From: Pseudoalteromonas shioyasakiensis
Lineage (GTDB): Bacteria; Pseudomonadota; Gammaproteobacteria; Enterobacterales; Alteromonadaceae
Reading direction: 5' to 3'
Length of the DNA: 64,000 nucleotides
Assembly: GCF_001550135.1 (NCBI RefSeq)
Contig: NZ_LRUE01000015.1
Span: 744,001-808,000, forward strand
In this document: positions 1-9,136 of the stretch, piece by piece
How positions within the stretch are numbered: the stretch's first letter is position 1
Layout: every line of letters starts with the position of its first letter
Translations under genes and position numbers: made by a program
The notes under the pieces: generated by a model
Seen by the model: the letters and a program-made list of their open reading frames with translations, nothing else
Told to the model about the DNA's origin: nothing
The model's database searches: none

Positions 1-2
1 AC

Positions 3-1022
3 TATTTCTCGCGCTTAACACCGGCTATTCATAACGATGTTGTGTATGTAGCAAACCGCGAAGGTGAAGTTGAAGCCCTATCGCTTGAAAATGGCGATAC
101 GCTATGGCAAACAGATGTGCGTGAAAACCCAGCTTTCTGGCCTTGGGAAACCACAGAAAGTGCCAAGTTATCGGGCGGTATTTTACAAGCTTACGGCAAA
201 ATCTTCGTTGGTTCTGAGCATGGTTACTTAACTGCTCTTGACCGTGAAACAGGTGAAATTGTTTGGCGTAAAACGATGCCAGGCGAAGTACTTGCTAAAC
301 CAGCTGCAGGCGACGGCCTAATTTTTGTAAACCTAGGTTCAGGTAAATTATTAGCTGTACACCCAGATACAGGTGAAGAGCGTTGGAGCTTTGAACAAGA
401 AGTGCCACCTCTGACGTTACGTGGTCAAAGTTCACCAACTGTAGCCAACGGTGGTGTATTGCTAGGCCTTGAAACAGGTAAATTAAGCGTATTAATTTCT
501 GAAAATGGTTACTCTGCGTGGAGTGCTGAAATTGCTTCTCCAAAAGGTGCGTCTGAGTTTGAACGTTTGGTTGATGTAGATACACAAGCATTAATTAGCG
601 GTCCATATGCTTATGCAATCGCCTATAATGGTAACTTAGCAGCCGTTGATATTCGTTCTGGTAATGTTGTTTGGAAACGTGAGTACAGCAGCTACCGTGA
701 TTTATCAATGGATAGCCAGTCTATCTATGTTGTTGATAGCGATGGTGTTGTTTACGGTCTAGATAAAACATCAGGTATTGAGCGTTGGAGCCAACCGGCA
801 CTGCGCGGCTGGTACTTAACAGGCCCTACCGTGGCTGGTAAATATTTAGCACTAGGTGACCAAGAAGGTAACCTACACTGGTTAGACAAAGAAACGGGTG
901 AGCTTGTATCGCGCGAAGACTTTGACAGCTCAGGTTTCTTTATTGAGCCAGTTGTTGCCGGTGACAAGTTAATTTTATACACCCGAGATGGTGAAGTTAG
1001 CGCGGTTAAAATTCCAAACTAA
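3..1022 (+). CDS. bamB: BamB, outer-membrane assembly beta-propeller lipoprotein (5' truncated by window edge)
   Basis: This is a periplasmic scaffold of the BAM complex, which folds beta-barrel proteins into the outer membrane. The reading frame is open from base 3, so the N-terminus and its lipobox lie outside the window. About 340 residues are visible. They contain repeated PQQ-type propeller blades, seen as recurring Gly-Asp/Glu-Gly followed by Leu and Asp motifs, for example DREGEV-like, DRETGEIVW and DKETGEL. The C-terminal blade (GNLHWLD, then YTRDGEV) is typical of BamB. The next gene is der, the conserved gammaproteobacterial order, which supports the call over a generic PQQ dehydrogenase fragment. 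A strong hairpin terminator follows, so der probably has its own promoter or depends on read-through. Confidence 0.93.
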   Translation, partial: YFSRLTPAIHNDVVYVANREGEVEALSLENGDTLWQTDVRENPAFWPWETTESAKLSGGILQAYGKIFVGSEHGYLTALDRETGEIVWRKTMPGEVLAKPAAGDGLIFVNLGSGKLLAVHPDTGEERWSFEQEVPPLTLRGQSSPTVANGGVLLGLETGKLSVLISENGYSAWSAEIASPKGASEFERLVDVDTQALISGPYAYAIAYNGNLAAVDIRSGNVVWKREYSSYRDLSMDSQSIYVVDSDGVVYGLDKTSGIERWSQPALRGWYLTGPTVAGKYLALGDQEGNLHWLDKETGELVSREDFDSSGFFIEPVVAGDKLILYTRDGEVSAVKIPN

Positions 1023-1049
1023 CTTACTAATAGTAAACGTTATTTTTCT

Positions 1050-1072
1050 AAGGCTTCGCTTGGCGAAGCCTT
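1050..1072 (+). terminator. Rho-independent terminator after bamB
   Basis: A perfect 10-bp stem (AAGGCTTCGC / GCGAAGCCTT) with a 3-nt loop is followed by a T-rich run. It sits between bamB and der. Confidence 0.85.
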
Positions 1073-1097
1073 TTGTTGTTTTTTTAAGAGGTAGTTT

Positions 1098-2567
1098 ATG
1101 CTTCCCGTGATCGCTCTTGTTGGGCGACCCAATGTGGGCAAATCCACATTATTTAACCGTTTAACACGTACTCGTGACGCCCTCGTAGCCGACTTTCCAG
1201 GCTTAACACGAGATAGAAAATATGGCCAAGCTGATTACGATGGCTATGAATTTATCGTGGTAGACACGGGTGGTATTGACGGTTCTGAGCAAGGTATCGA
1301 AACTGAAATGGCTGAGCAATCGCTACTAGCGATTGAAGAAGCCGATATCGTGCTATTTTTAGTTGATGCCCGCGCAGGTATGACTGCCGCAGACCAAGCG
1401 ATTGCTAACCACCTTCGTAAACAACAAAAGAAATGTTTTGTTGTGGCAAACAAAGTTGATGGCATTGATGCAGATTCATACTGTGCAGAGTTCTACCAGC
1501 TAAGCTTAGGCGACGTACATCACATTGCAGCGGCTCACGGCCGTGGTATCACGCAATTACTTGAAACAACTCTACAGCCTGTTATTGCAGAACTTGCAGG
1601 CGAAGCTGAAGAGCTTGAAGAAAGTGATGACGAATTAGTTGATCTTTACAGCGAAGATGAAGAAGGCGAAGACAACCAGCAAGCCTTTGCTGACAAACCA
1701 GTAAAGCTTGCTATTATCGGTCGCCCTAACGTTGGTAAGTCAACACTTACAAACCGTATCTTAGGTGAAGAACGTGTAATCGTTTACGATATGCCGGGTA
1801 CAACCCGTGACTCTATCTATATTCCGATGACACGTAACGACAAAGAGTACATTCTTATTGATACTGCGGGTGTTCGTAAGCGTAAGAAAGTAAGCGATGT
1901 TGTAGAAAAATTCTCTGTGATCAAAACCCTTAAAGCGATTGAAGACGCTAACGTGGTATTGCTTGTGGTTGATGCGCGCGAAGGTATTTCTGATCAAGAT
2001 TTAAGCTTACTTGGTTTTGCCTTAAACGCAGGTCGTTCATTGGTTGTTGCTGTTAACAAATGGGACGGCCTTGATGATTACGTTAAAGAACGTATTAAGT
2101 CAGAGCTTGACCGTCGTTTAGGTTTCATCGATTTCGCACGTTTACACTTTATCTCTGCTTTACATGGCACAGGTGTAGGTCACTTATTTGAATCGGTAGA
2201 CGAAGCATACGAGTCAGCAACTAAGCGTATCAGCACAGCGATGCTGCGTCGTATCATGGATATGGCTCAAGCTGATCACCAACCGCCACTTGTTCGCGGT
2301 CGTCGTGTAAAACTTAAATATGCTCACGCAGGTGGCTATAACCCACCACGTATCGTGATCCACGGTAACCAAGTTCATGACTTACCTGATAGCTACAAAC
2401 GCTACTTAATGAACTACTACCGTAAAGCATTAGGTATTATGGGTACGCCGATTAAAATTGAATTTAGAGAAGGCGATAATCCATACGCGGGTCGCACTAA
2501 TAAAGTGACTTTATCGCAAAAACGTAAAATTCGTGCATTTGCGAAAGAAAACCGCAACAAGTCGTAA
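1098..2567 (+). CDS. der: Der (EngA), double-domain ribosome-assembly GTPase
   Basis: Der is an essential GTPase acting in late 50S subunit assembly. Two tandem TrmE-Era-type G domains are visible. Each has a G1 loop (GRPNVGKST near residues 9 and about 208), a DTGG or DTAG G3 motif, and an NKxD G4 motif (NKVD, NKWD). The C-terminal KH-like domain follows, with the [16 protein letters not shown] stretch. A very acidic linker (residues about 170-195) joins the two G domains, as is usual in this family. The length of 489 residues matches the roughly 490 of E. coli Der. A GAGG-type ribosome-binding site lies just upstream of the ATG. Identification is secure. Confidence 0.98.
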   Translation: MLPVIALVGRPNVGKSTLFNRLTRTRDALVADFPGLTRDRKYGQADYDGYEFIVVDTGGIDGSEQGIETEMAEQSLLAIEEADIVLFLVDARAGMTAADQAIANHLRKQQKKCFVVANKVDGIDADSYCAEFYQLSLGDVHHIAAAHGRGITQLLETTLQPVIAELAGEAEELEESDDELVDLYSEDEEGEDNQQAFADKPVKLAIIGRPNVGKSTLTNRILGEERVIVYDMPGTTRDSIYIPMTRNDKEYILIDTAGVRKRKKVSDVVEKFSVIKTLKAIEDANVVLLVVDAREGISDQDLSLLGFALNAGRSLVVAVNKWDGLDDYVKERIKSELDRRLGFIDFARLHFISALHGTGVGHLFESVDEAYESATKRISTAMLRRIMDMAQADHQPPLVRGRRVKLKYAHAGGYNPPRIVIHGNQVHDLPDSYKRYLMNYYRKALGIMGTPIKIEFREGDNPYAGRTNKVTLSQKRKIRAFAKENRNKS

Positions 2568-2592
2568 TTTCTACAGCTAAGCTTTAAGTATT

Positions 2593-2629
2593 AAAAAAAC
2601 CTTGTGAGTATGACTTACAAGGTTTTTTT
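2593..2629 (+). terminator. Bidirectional-looking terminator after der
   Basis: An A-run, the stem ACCTTGT / ACAAGGT and a T-run form an inverted repeat of about 13 bp per arm just downstream of der. Confidence 0.8.
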
Positions 2630-2682
2630 ATTACTAAAACTATGCTTTATTTAATAAACGAACAATAAATAGAGCAGCATAA

Positions 2683-3063
2683 ATGGACTTTTTAAGTCAG
2701 GTTATTTACGTCGATAACGTAGAAGAAGTACTCGACTTTTACTATCAAGCATTTGGTTTAAATACCAACCATATCAGTGACGATGCCGAATACGGTGAAC
2801 TTGTGACAGGATCTGTAAAACTTGCTTTTGCGACCCACCCGCATGCGCAATCATACTTCAAGCAAGGCTATATTCGCGCCCATCCTAAGCAACCAGCTCT
2901 TGGTTTTGAGCTAAGATTCAGCTGCCATAATTTAGTCGAAAGTTACGATAAAGCTGTGCTTGCTGGTGCTGAGCCATTGTGCCCGCCAACTAAAAAAGAC
3001 GCCCAGCATTATGCGTATGTTCGCGCTATTGAAGGCACTTTAGTGTGTTTAGTAGAAGATTAG
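2683..3063 (+). CDS. VOC-family (glyoxalase/bleomycin-resistance-like) protein
   Basis: A 126-residue single-domain vicinal-oxygen-chelate fold protein. The N-terminus reads like a VOC beta-alpha-beta unit (QVIYVDNVEEVLDFYYQAF), and a second half carries the GFELRF strand and a GAEPLCPP turn. VOC proteins bind a metal and act on lactoylglutathione, antibiotics or other small electrophiles; the substrate here cannot be read from sequence. The gene lies alone between the der terminator and the convergent MarR-type gene, and the two reading frames overlap by 4 bp at their 3' ends. A role in detoxifying electrophiles would fit the neighbouring OhrR-like regulator and oxidoreductase, but that is inference. 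Confidence 0.8.
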   Translation: MDFLSQVIYVDNVEEVLDFYYQAFGLNTNHISDDAEYGELVTGSVKLAFATHPHAQSYFKQGYIRAHPKQPALGFELRFSCHNLVESYDKAVLAGAEPLCPPTKKDAQHYAYVRAIEGTLVCLVED

Positions 3064-3500
3064 CTTTTTGTAAGGTCCGTTTTTGTTAGGTCAGTATGCA
3101 GCTCAAGGGTTAACTCGCGTAATAACTCGATTCGCTCCAAACTCATATTTGAGCGTGCCATTAACTTAGCCGTTAATTCTTCAGCATCAACTTTAAGTTG
3201 CATGCCCTGCTCTGTTAACGAAATTACTTTTTTACGCTCATCTTCACTTGATACCTGACGAGTCAATAAACCTTTGCTTTCTAGGCGCTTAACTATTGGT
3301 GTTAAGGTGCCAGAATCGAGGTGCGTGTCATGAGAAAGTGCTTTTAAGCTCACTTGGTTATTATACCAAAGTGAGTGCATCACAATATATTGCGGATAGG
3401 TTAAGTCATAAGCTTCGAGGATTGGTCGAAACGCTCTGATCAACGCATTTGTTGCACTGTATAAAGTGAAACATACATTGTCTGATAAGTTGTTGCTCAT
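3060..3500 (-). CDS. MarR-family regulator, OhrR-like thiol sensor
   Basis: A dimeric winged-helix repressor of 146 residues. The N-terminus has DNVCFTLYSAT, matching the conserved OhrR segment whose single Cys (residue 10 here) senses organic peroxides. The central wHTH contains LSHDTHLDSGTLTPIVKRLE and the wing contains SSEDERKKVISLT. OhrR normally represses ohr; here the divergent gene is a zinc-free medium-chain oxidoreductase, so the regulon may differ. Two near-identical palindromes in the 181-bp divergent spacer are probable operators for both this gene and its neighbour. Family assignment is firm; peroxide sensing is inferred from the Cys position. Confidence 0.88.
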   Translation of the reverse strand: MSNNLSDNVCFTLYSATNALIRAFRPILEAYDLTYPQYIVMHSLWYNNQVSLKALSHDTHLDSGTLTPIVKRLESKGLLTRQVSSEDERKKVISLTEQGMQLKVDAEELTAKLMARSNMSLERIELLRELTLELHTDLTKTDLTKS

Positions 3501-3545
3501 GCTGCTACCCTAAACTGAAATACAGCCGTATTATTGCCTTAATTT

Positions 3546-3632
3546 AGTTTGCGCGCAAATTATTTTCCGACGATCTATTGCCTTTTATAGTAAAGATCAT
3601 TAAATTGATCGCAAATAGTTTGCGCACAAATG
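3546..3632. promoter_or_regulatory. Paired MarR/OhrR operator candidates in divergent promoter
   Basis: Two copies of a near-palindrome lie 71 bp apart: AGTTTGCGCGCAAAT, with a perfect 12-bp core TTTGCGCGCAAA at 3548-3559, and AGTTTGCGCACAAAT, core 3619-3630. Size and placement between a MarR gene and a divergent oxidoreductase fit a two-site operator. No binding data can be inferred. Confidence 0.65.
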
Positions 3633-3681
3633 TTTTGTGCAACTCATTAATTGATTCTAATCTAGCAGATTCGAGGTTTAT

Positions 3682-4680
3682 ATGGCGACAAGTCAACAAA
3701 TTCATTTAGTTTCACGCCCAACGGGTGTACCAACACAGGCTAATTTTGCGCAGGTAGACGTAACACTTCCTGATTTGAACGACGGCGAAGTGTTAATTAA
3801 AAATACCTGGATGTCAGTTGACCCCTATATGCGCCCGCGCATGATTGATCGTAAATCATATATCGCGCCATTTAACTTAAACGAAGTGATGGAAGCCGGT
3901 GCTATCGGCGAAGTAGTTGAATCACGCAATGATGACTTTCCTGTTGGTAGCAAAGTAAGTCATATTAGCGGCTGGCGTACCATGCACATTAGCGATGGCA
4001 GCGACTTAACGTTACTGCCAAACGTACCATTACCAGACCAACTGTTTTTAAGTACTATGGGCATGACTGGGTTAACTGCATGGGCAGGTTTAACAAAGGT
4101 AATTAGCCTAAAAGAAACCGATACCGTGTTTGTTTCAGCTGCATCAGGCGCTGTAGGTAGCGTTGTTTGCCAAATTGCTAAGCTAAAAGGCTGTAAAGTG
4201 ATTGCTTCGGTTGGCTCTGACGAAAAAGCACAAATGGTTAAAGCGTTGGGTGTTGATGCAGTAATTAATTACAAAACGGTAGCAAACCTAACAGAAGCCC
4301 TTGAACAAGCGGCACCACAAGGCATTGATGTGTACTTTGAAAACGTAGGTGGCGATCACCTTGAAGCCGCACTCAATGTAATGAACGATTACGGCCGTAT
4401 TCCTGTATGTGGCATGATCTCAGGTTACAATAACGACACTGCACAACCTGGGCCAAGCAACCTGTTTTATATCAACTCGAAAAAGCTCACCATGCAAGGC
4501 TTTATCGTGATTGATTACTTTGATCAGTTCCCTGAGTTTATTGAACAAATGGGCGCGTGGATCAGCGAAGGTAAAATTAAATCTGAAGAAACGGTATACC
4601 ATGGCATCGAAAATGCCGTTGATGCATTTCTTGGCCTGTTCGAAGGTAAAAATAAAGGAAAAATGCTAGTTAAGCTTTAA
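3682..4680 (+). CDS. NADP-dependent medium-chain oxidoreductase (CurA/leukotriene B4 dehydrogenase-like)
   Basis: A cytosolic zinc-independent MDR-family enzyme that reduces the C=C bond of alpha,beta-unsaturated carbonyls with NADPH. The 332 residues show the family order: an N-terminal GroES-like half with WMSVDPYMRPRM, then TTMGMTGLTAW-like substrate-pocket residues (STMGMTGLTAWAGL), then the nucleotide-binding loop SAASGAVGSVVCQIAK (about residues 151-166). The C-terminal FEGKNKGKMLVKL is typical. No structural-zinc Cys cluster is seen. The gene is divergent from the OhrR-like regulator and shares the twin-palindrome spacer, so induction by electrophiles or peroxides is likely. A bidirectional terminator follows. 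Confidence 0.92.
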   Translation: MATSQQIHLVSRPTGVPTQANFAQVDVTLPDLNDGEVLIKNTWMSVDPYMRPRMIDRKSYIAPFNLNEVMEAGAIGEVVESRNDDFPVGSKVSHISGWRTMHISDGSDLTLLPNVPLPDQLFLSTMGMTGLTAWAGLTKVISLKETDTVFVSAASGAVGSVVCQIAKLKGCKVIASVGSDEKAQMVKALGVDAVINYKTVANLTEALEQAAPQGIDVYFENVGGDHLEAALNVMNDYGRIPVCGMISGYNNDTAQPGPSNLFYINSKKLTMQGFIVIDYFDQFPEFIEQMGAWISEGKIKSEETVYHGIENAVDAFLGLFEGKNKGKMLVKL

Positions 4681-4697
4681 CGCTTAGCATGCAAATA

Positions 4698-4725
4698 AAG
4701 CCTGTATCTTAGTTGGTACAGGCTT
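4698..4725. terminator. Bidirectional terminator between convergent genes
   Basis: A 9-bp perfect stem (AAGCCTGTA / TACAGGCTT) separates the oxidoreductase from the convergent zinc-ribbon gene. Confidence 0.75.
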
Positions 4726-4732
4726 CTTATTA

Positions 4733-5248
4733 TCAGTCATTCAAAATCGATAAATACGCAAGTTCTGCTAGTTTCTCTAATGATGACGTTGCATTAGACT
4801 CAGGCTTTTCAGCATGAACTGAGTAGCGCCTTTTTGGGATTTTAACTTGAATAAAACCATGATTATTGGCCATATCAATACGCAGCATTTCACGTTCTTT
4901 TGGCGTTAAATGATTTTCATGGATCTTTTCAAGCTCACCATGATCAAGCCAAATAGCAGCACAATTTGGACATTCGTCTATTTCAACCACTTTTAGTGGG
5001 GTGAAAAAGCGTCGCATCATCACCACGTCAGGGCAATTCGGACAATTAATTCGCTTTGCTAAATCAACACATTCTGTTGGCAGGGTTTGTAAATGAGCCA
5101 CCAGCACTTGCGCGGGTTTTAAATTCGGATCGCTAAAGTGAAATATTTGTCGGTTATCAAAAAATACCCCACCGCTTTTTGATAAATACACGTTAACGTC
5201 GCCAATGCTCACTGCTTCAAGGGCTGTTTTAGTACGCGGGCAAAACAT
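4733..5248 (-). CDS. TFIIB-type zinc-ribbon protein of unknown function
   Basis: A 171-residue protein with two degenerate-to-intact zf-TFIIB ribbons. The N-terminal one begins MFCPRTKTALEAV and then has a GGVFFDN turn. The central one has CPNC (near residue 68), an intervening RRFFTPLKVVEIDECPNCAAIWLD and an acidic tail. The Cys-X2-Cys ... Cys-X2-Cys plus Trp-Leu-Asp-x-Gly-Glu-Leu pattern is the hallmark of the domain. The role in the cell is not established for this family. The gene follows a DUF4202 gene on the same strand with a 20-bp gap and is probably co-transcribed. Confidence 0.8.
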   Translation of the reverse strand: MFCPRTKTALEAVSIGDVNVYLSKSGGVFFDNRQIFHFSDPNLKPAQVLVAHLQTLPTECVDLAKRINCPNCPDVVMMRRFFTPLKVVEIDECPNCAAIWLDHGELEKIHENHLTPKEREMLRIDMANNHGFIQVKIPKRRYSVHAEKPESNATSSLEKLAELAYLSILND

Positions 5249-5268
5249 AGTACATCCTTGTTTTATAA

Positions 5269-5856
5269 TTAATTTAGCGCTTTTGTAATTAACGGTTTAA
5301 GCGGCTCAGGTAAGCTGATGTTACCAGCTAATACAAAGTCATGTGCTTCATTTGACATTTTTTGCCATGTTTTACGAATAATACCCAACCATTTTTGCTC
5401 ATCGTAATCAGGCTTACTACTTGCAAAATCAAGCATGTAATGCTCAATAAACACAAGGCTTGCAATGTCTTCAATCAATTGGCTATCAGGGTTTCGTTTT
5501 ATGTTCTTTTTAGCAACGGCTGCGTATACGCGCTCACATTCTTCCGGCGCGTAACCCGCCGTTTTCATAAGGGCTGTTACACGCTCGGCATGAAAGTCAT
5601 ATAAAGCAGTACGCCATTGATAATAACCTTGCTTACCCATAGGAAAATCACTGCGAGGAGAGCGCCAACGCTCAATATGTTGGCCTCGCGCAGCAATATG
5701 CATCAACTCATCGGCTTGTGGATTAAAGCGGTTTAGCATATCGGTCATACGCATTGCATATAAAGACTCTTTTGCTAGCTCTTGATCATCTTGTTTTACA
5801 CGATTTGGGTCGACAGCATTCGCTGCATCTATCGCTTTTATAACGGCTTGGTACAT
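5269..5856 (-). CDS. DUF4202 family protein
   Basis: A 195-residue protein counted from the internal Met of MYQAVIKAIDAANA, which I prefer because the nine residues before it look non-conserved. It matches DUF4202: DPNRVKQ near the start, then LYAMRMTDMLNRF, HIAARGQHIERW and PRSDFPMGKQGYYQWR. The conserved His/Arg-rich helix and the later FHAERV and IEDIASLVF elements suggest an HD-like all-helical fold, but no activity is known to me. It probably forms a two-gene unit with the zinc-ribbon gene downstream. Confidence 0.82.
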   Translation of the reverse strand: MYQAVIKAIDAANAVDPNRVKQDDQELAKESLYAMRMTDMLNRFNPQADELMHIAARGQHIERWRSPRSDFPMGKQGYYQWRTALYDFHAERVTALMKTAGYAPEECERVYAAVAKKNIKRNPDSQLIEDIASLVFIEHYMLDFASSKPDYDEQKWLGIIRKTWQKMSNEAHDFVLAGNISLPEPLKPLITKALN

Positions 5857-6030
5857 AGTGTTTAATCTTACTTGTGCTTGCAATTCATTGTATTTAGGTA
5901 CAATTATTTTTTTAACTTGCTAAAAATTCAACTAAAATTCTAGATCTTCGCTAGACAACCAGCTAACCCTAAACTAGTATTTTTAAAAGCAAGATTAGCA
6001 CTTAAATACCTACTTAATTCAGAGACGCCA

Positions 6031-8541
6031 TTGCGTAATATTACATATTTTTCGTTGTTATTTACTTCTTTTTTTCTCAGTTTCTGTTTATTTTCGGCGA
6101 TCGCACTAAAAGTGTTTTACGATAGACAAGAAATGCATGAAATTGAGCAAAATGCAGCACTTAACAGTTACAGCAGTAACCTTGAAAAAGCACTTGATAG
6201 CGCACTCCTTGGTCCTTACCTTGTTCGCGCCGCGATGCGTGACTTTACATACACACAAACTGAATTCGAAACCCTTGCCACTGAGATATTAACTCATAGT
6301 GATGGTAGCCAAACTATTCAACTTGCACCAAAAGGGGTTATTCAATACAGCTACCCGCTAACCAGTCACGAGAGTGTGATTGGTGTCGACTTATTCAAGA
6401 TGCAAAGTATTGAAAAGTCATTACAAACAGCCATTGATACTCAAAAAATGCAAATCGATGGACCTAAAGAGTTGGCTCAAGGTGGTCAAGGCTTAGTCGC
6501 TCGATTACCAATTTTTGATCAAAATGAGTTTTGGGGGTTTGCAATCGCGGTGCTGCGTTTTCCAGAATTTATAGCAAATTTGAGCCCTGAGACTACTTCA
6601 CACCCTCACCTCTATGAGGTTTGGCAAAAAACAGCGAATAGCTACGCGCCGCTTTTAAATAACCACAGTTTTGAGCAAAGCCACTGGTCAACTTACAACC
6701 TCGATGTTGAAAATCAACATTGGGTTGTGGGTATTAAAGACGAGTTTGCTTATCGAGCGCATGTTGAATTTTTAGTATTACTACTCATAGCTCTGTTACT
6801 TTCATCGGTTAGCTGCTATTTGATTACGATTACTTGTCGGTTACGTGAGCATGAGCAAAACCTCGAAAAACTTGTGCAAAAGCAAACCTTAGAGCTGTCT
6901 GAACAGGCACTTGAATTAAAACAAGCTCAGTCACTCAGTGGCGTAGGCAGTTGGCATCTGTCGCCTGATAAAAGCATTAGGCAATTATCATCACAAGCTA
7001 AATCGCTATTCAAAGAACAAAGCAAAGCGCAATCAATTACTGATGTCTGTGAAAAAATCGATAGCTTTTATAAAAATTCGTTTTTAAATTTTATTCATAC
7101 TAAGCCTAGTAGCCCAACTGAAATTGAGTACACGATTAAACTCAATGGAGAAAAACGCTGGTTTCATGAACACGCTGAATGGAACCCTAAAACTAACACC
7201 TTGGTTGGTACGATTAAAGACATAAGTGCTGAAAAACAACGCCAACATGAGCTTTACCAACAAGCACATTTTGACTCGGTCACTGGCCTTGCCAATCGCC
7301 ATTACAGCGAAAAATATATCGCTAGTTTATGCCCTGAAGACCAATACAGTAGCGGTCTTACTTTATTGTGTGCCGAGATCAAAGGCTATCGTCAATTAGA
7401 AGATATTTACGGTCAAGATTACTTAAATGAACTACAGACAGCGATAGCTAACCGGCTAATTGAATTTTCTGACTTACATCAAGCGTTTTGCGCTCATATA
7501 AAACCTGGCTGTTTTTTAATATTACTAAAAGAAGCCATTTTTGATGAAAAGCTTGCCGCTCTATTAGATAAATTACAGCATCAGGTCGGCGGTATTATTG
7601 AAACCGCTGGTAGCGCTCATTTTTACCACTTATACATTGGCGTGGGTTATCCACACTTACAAAACATCGATGCGGCTGAGCAAATCAATACAGCCCTCAT
7701 TGCGATGAATGAATGCCCCCGTACACAAAAAACATTTACTGTTTATAGCCAATCTCTGAAAGATAAGCTTATTGCACAAAGTAACCTCGAAAGTGATCTA
7801 CGTCATGCGCTTGCGGCCAACGAACAGCTAAGTATGGTGTATCAGCCAATTGTAAACACTATAGATGGCACACTGATTGGCTGTGAAGCGCTTGTACGTT
7901 GGCAGCACCCTGTTAGAGGGTTTGTGTCACCAGTGGAGTTTATTGCAATCGCTGAGCAATCAGAGCTCATTAATTTATTATCACGTTGGATTGTTGCTAA
8001 GGTTGCTGAAGATTGCCACCGCATGGTTGATAACAATATTCGTATTAAAGTATCGATCAACCTGTCGCGTAAGCAGTTCTCTGATGTGCATTTAGTTAAA
8101 CGACTCAGTAAAGAAAAAGCTAAGCTATTTCCGGCTAATCAAAAAATTAATCTTGAGATCACCGAATCCGCCCTATTTCAAAATACCCAGTACGCCATAA
8201 ACCTAATGCATGAACTTAAATTAGCAGGTTTTAATTTATCACTTGATGACTTTGGAACGGGTTATTCATCACTGTCGTCGATTCAGCAGTTTCCGCTAGA
8301 TAACGTTAAGATTGACCGTGCCTTTATTTGTAATTGCGTGGATAACCCACGTGATGGTTTATTTTTACAAACGATGAGCGATTTAGCCCATCAACTAGAC
8401 TTAACGATTACCGCAGAAGGAGTCGAAAGCTCAGAGCAGTGGCAATTGGTGAGTGATAAAGGCATTGATTATATTCAAGGTTACTTAATTTCAATGCCCT
8501 TATCTATTGATGATTTTATAGCGTTTGACCCGGTTGCGTAA
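6031..8541 (+). CDS. Membrane c-di-GMP phosphodiesterase: CHASE - PAS - degenerate GGDEF - EAL
   Basis: An 836-residue inner-membrane enzyme predicted to hydrolyse c-di-GMP. A transmembrane helix at residues about 5-28 and a second at about 246-268 flank a periplasmic CHASE-type sensor. A coiled linker and a PAS-like segment follow. The GGDEF domain (residues about 412-570) lacks the signature motif and has KPGCF at that position, so it should not make c-di-GMP. The EAL domain is intact: CEALVRW, NLSRKQF, EITESALF, DDFGTGYSS, KIDRAF, AEGVES and QGYL are all present. The start is a TTG with a weak ribosome-binding site, chosen because later ATGs would lose the first membrane helix. The 3' end overlaps the convergent thioredoxin-like gene by 26 bp. 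Confidence 0.9.
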   Translation: MRNITYFSLLFTSFFLSFCLFSAIALKVFYDRQEMHEIEQNAALNSYSSNLEKALDSALLGPYLVRAAMRDFTYTQTEFETLATEILTHSDGSQTIQLAPKGVIQYSYPLTSHESVIGVDLFKMQSIEKSLQTAIDTQKMQIDGPKELAQGGQGLVARLPIFDQNEFWGFAIAVLRFPEFIANLSPETTSHPHLYEVWQKTANSYAPLLNNHSFEQSHWSTYNLDVENQHWVVGIKDEFAYRAHVEFLVLLLIALLLSSVSCYLITITCRLREHEQNLEKLVQKQTLELSEQALELKQAQSLSGVGSWHLSPDKSIRQLSSQAKSLFKEQSKAQSITDVCEKIDSFYKNSFLNFIHTKPSSPTEIEYTIKLNGEKRWFHEHAEWNPKTNTLVGTIKDISAEKQRQHELYQQAHFDSVTGLANRHYSEKYIASLCPEDQYSSGLTLLCAEIKGYRQLEDIYGQDYLNELQTAIANRLIEFSDLHQAFCAHIKPGCFLILLKEAIFDEKLAALLDKLQHQVGGIIETAGSAHFYHLYIGVGYPHLQNIDAAEQINTALIAMNECPRTQKTFTVYSQSLKDKLIAQSNLESDLRHALAANEQLSMVYQPIVNTIDGTLIGCEALVRWQHPVRGFVSPVEFIAIAEQSELINLLSRWIVAKVAEDCHRMVDNNIRIKVSINLSRKQFSDVHLVKRLSKEKAKLFPANQKINLEITESALFQNTQYAINLMHELKLAGFNLSLDDFGTGYSSLSSIQQFPLDNVKIDRAFICNCVDNPRDGLFLQTMSDLAHQLDLTITAEGVESSEQWQLVSDKGIDYIQGYLISMPLSIDDFIAFDPVA

Positions 8542-8980
8542 GATCCAAAGCCAAGCTTTGTTTTGGCTTTTCGATCATACGGGAAAGCTCTTTTTCGCCA
8601 TCAAGGACAATAATGGTTGGCGTATACATTAAGTCATACTGTTTTGCTAACCCTGCAGGGTCTAGCTTGTCGTAGCCAACGGCCACTAGTTTAAGTGAGC
8701 CTAACTGCACCTTTGCAGTATCGAGAAGCTTCAAAAATCGAGGCACTTCACGTTTTGAGTCATGACACCAAGTGCCTAAAAACACCAAAACTTGCTTACC
8801 TTGCAGTGCTTTTATCGTGGTTAACTCTTCTTCACTCGGTGTGTATTCATCGTACTCTTCACTAAGTGCAGAGTAGTCTTTAAGTAAGTCATCACGACTT
8901 ATCTCTCCACTGTATGGAGCGGTACCTGCAAATGTCAGGGCAGAGAATAACAAAGCGGCGATATAAATTAGTTTTTTCAT
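8516..8980 (-). CDS. Secreted thioredoxin-fold protein with single active-site Cys
   Basis: A 154-residue protein from the Met of MKKLIYIAALLFSALTFAG, a clean Sec signal peptide. The mature part shows a thioredoxin fold: VLVFLGTWCHDSKRE in place of WCxxC, then the cis-Pro region YDLMYTPTIIVLDG. The motif is Cys-His-Asp-Ser, so there is no resolving Cys; this suggests a chaperone-like or monothiol role rather than disulfide exchange. It is transcribed alone and converges on the EAL gene with a 26-bp 3' overlap. Confidence 0.82.
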   Translation of the reverse strand: MKKLIYIAALLFSALTFAGTAPYSGEISRDDLLKDYSALSEEYDEYTPSEEELTTIKALQGKQVLVFLGTWCHDSKREVPRFLKLLDTAKVQLGSLKLVAVGYDKLDPAGLAKQYDLMYTPTIIVLDGEKELSRMIEKPKQSLALDLTQPGQTL

Positions 8981-9136
8981 TTTTTTTGTTCTCAAGATAT
9001 TTTCCTCACCTTAACCAATTTAGCAACAACACTCCAGCAGGCTTTGTGCAAAGAATCGTTATTTTTTGCAGGTTAAATTGGCATGTAAAGTAAAAACAAA
9101 CTACTATATTAGATATATCTAATGTAAGGTTTTACT

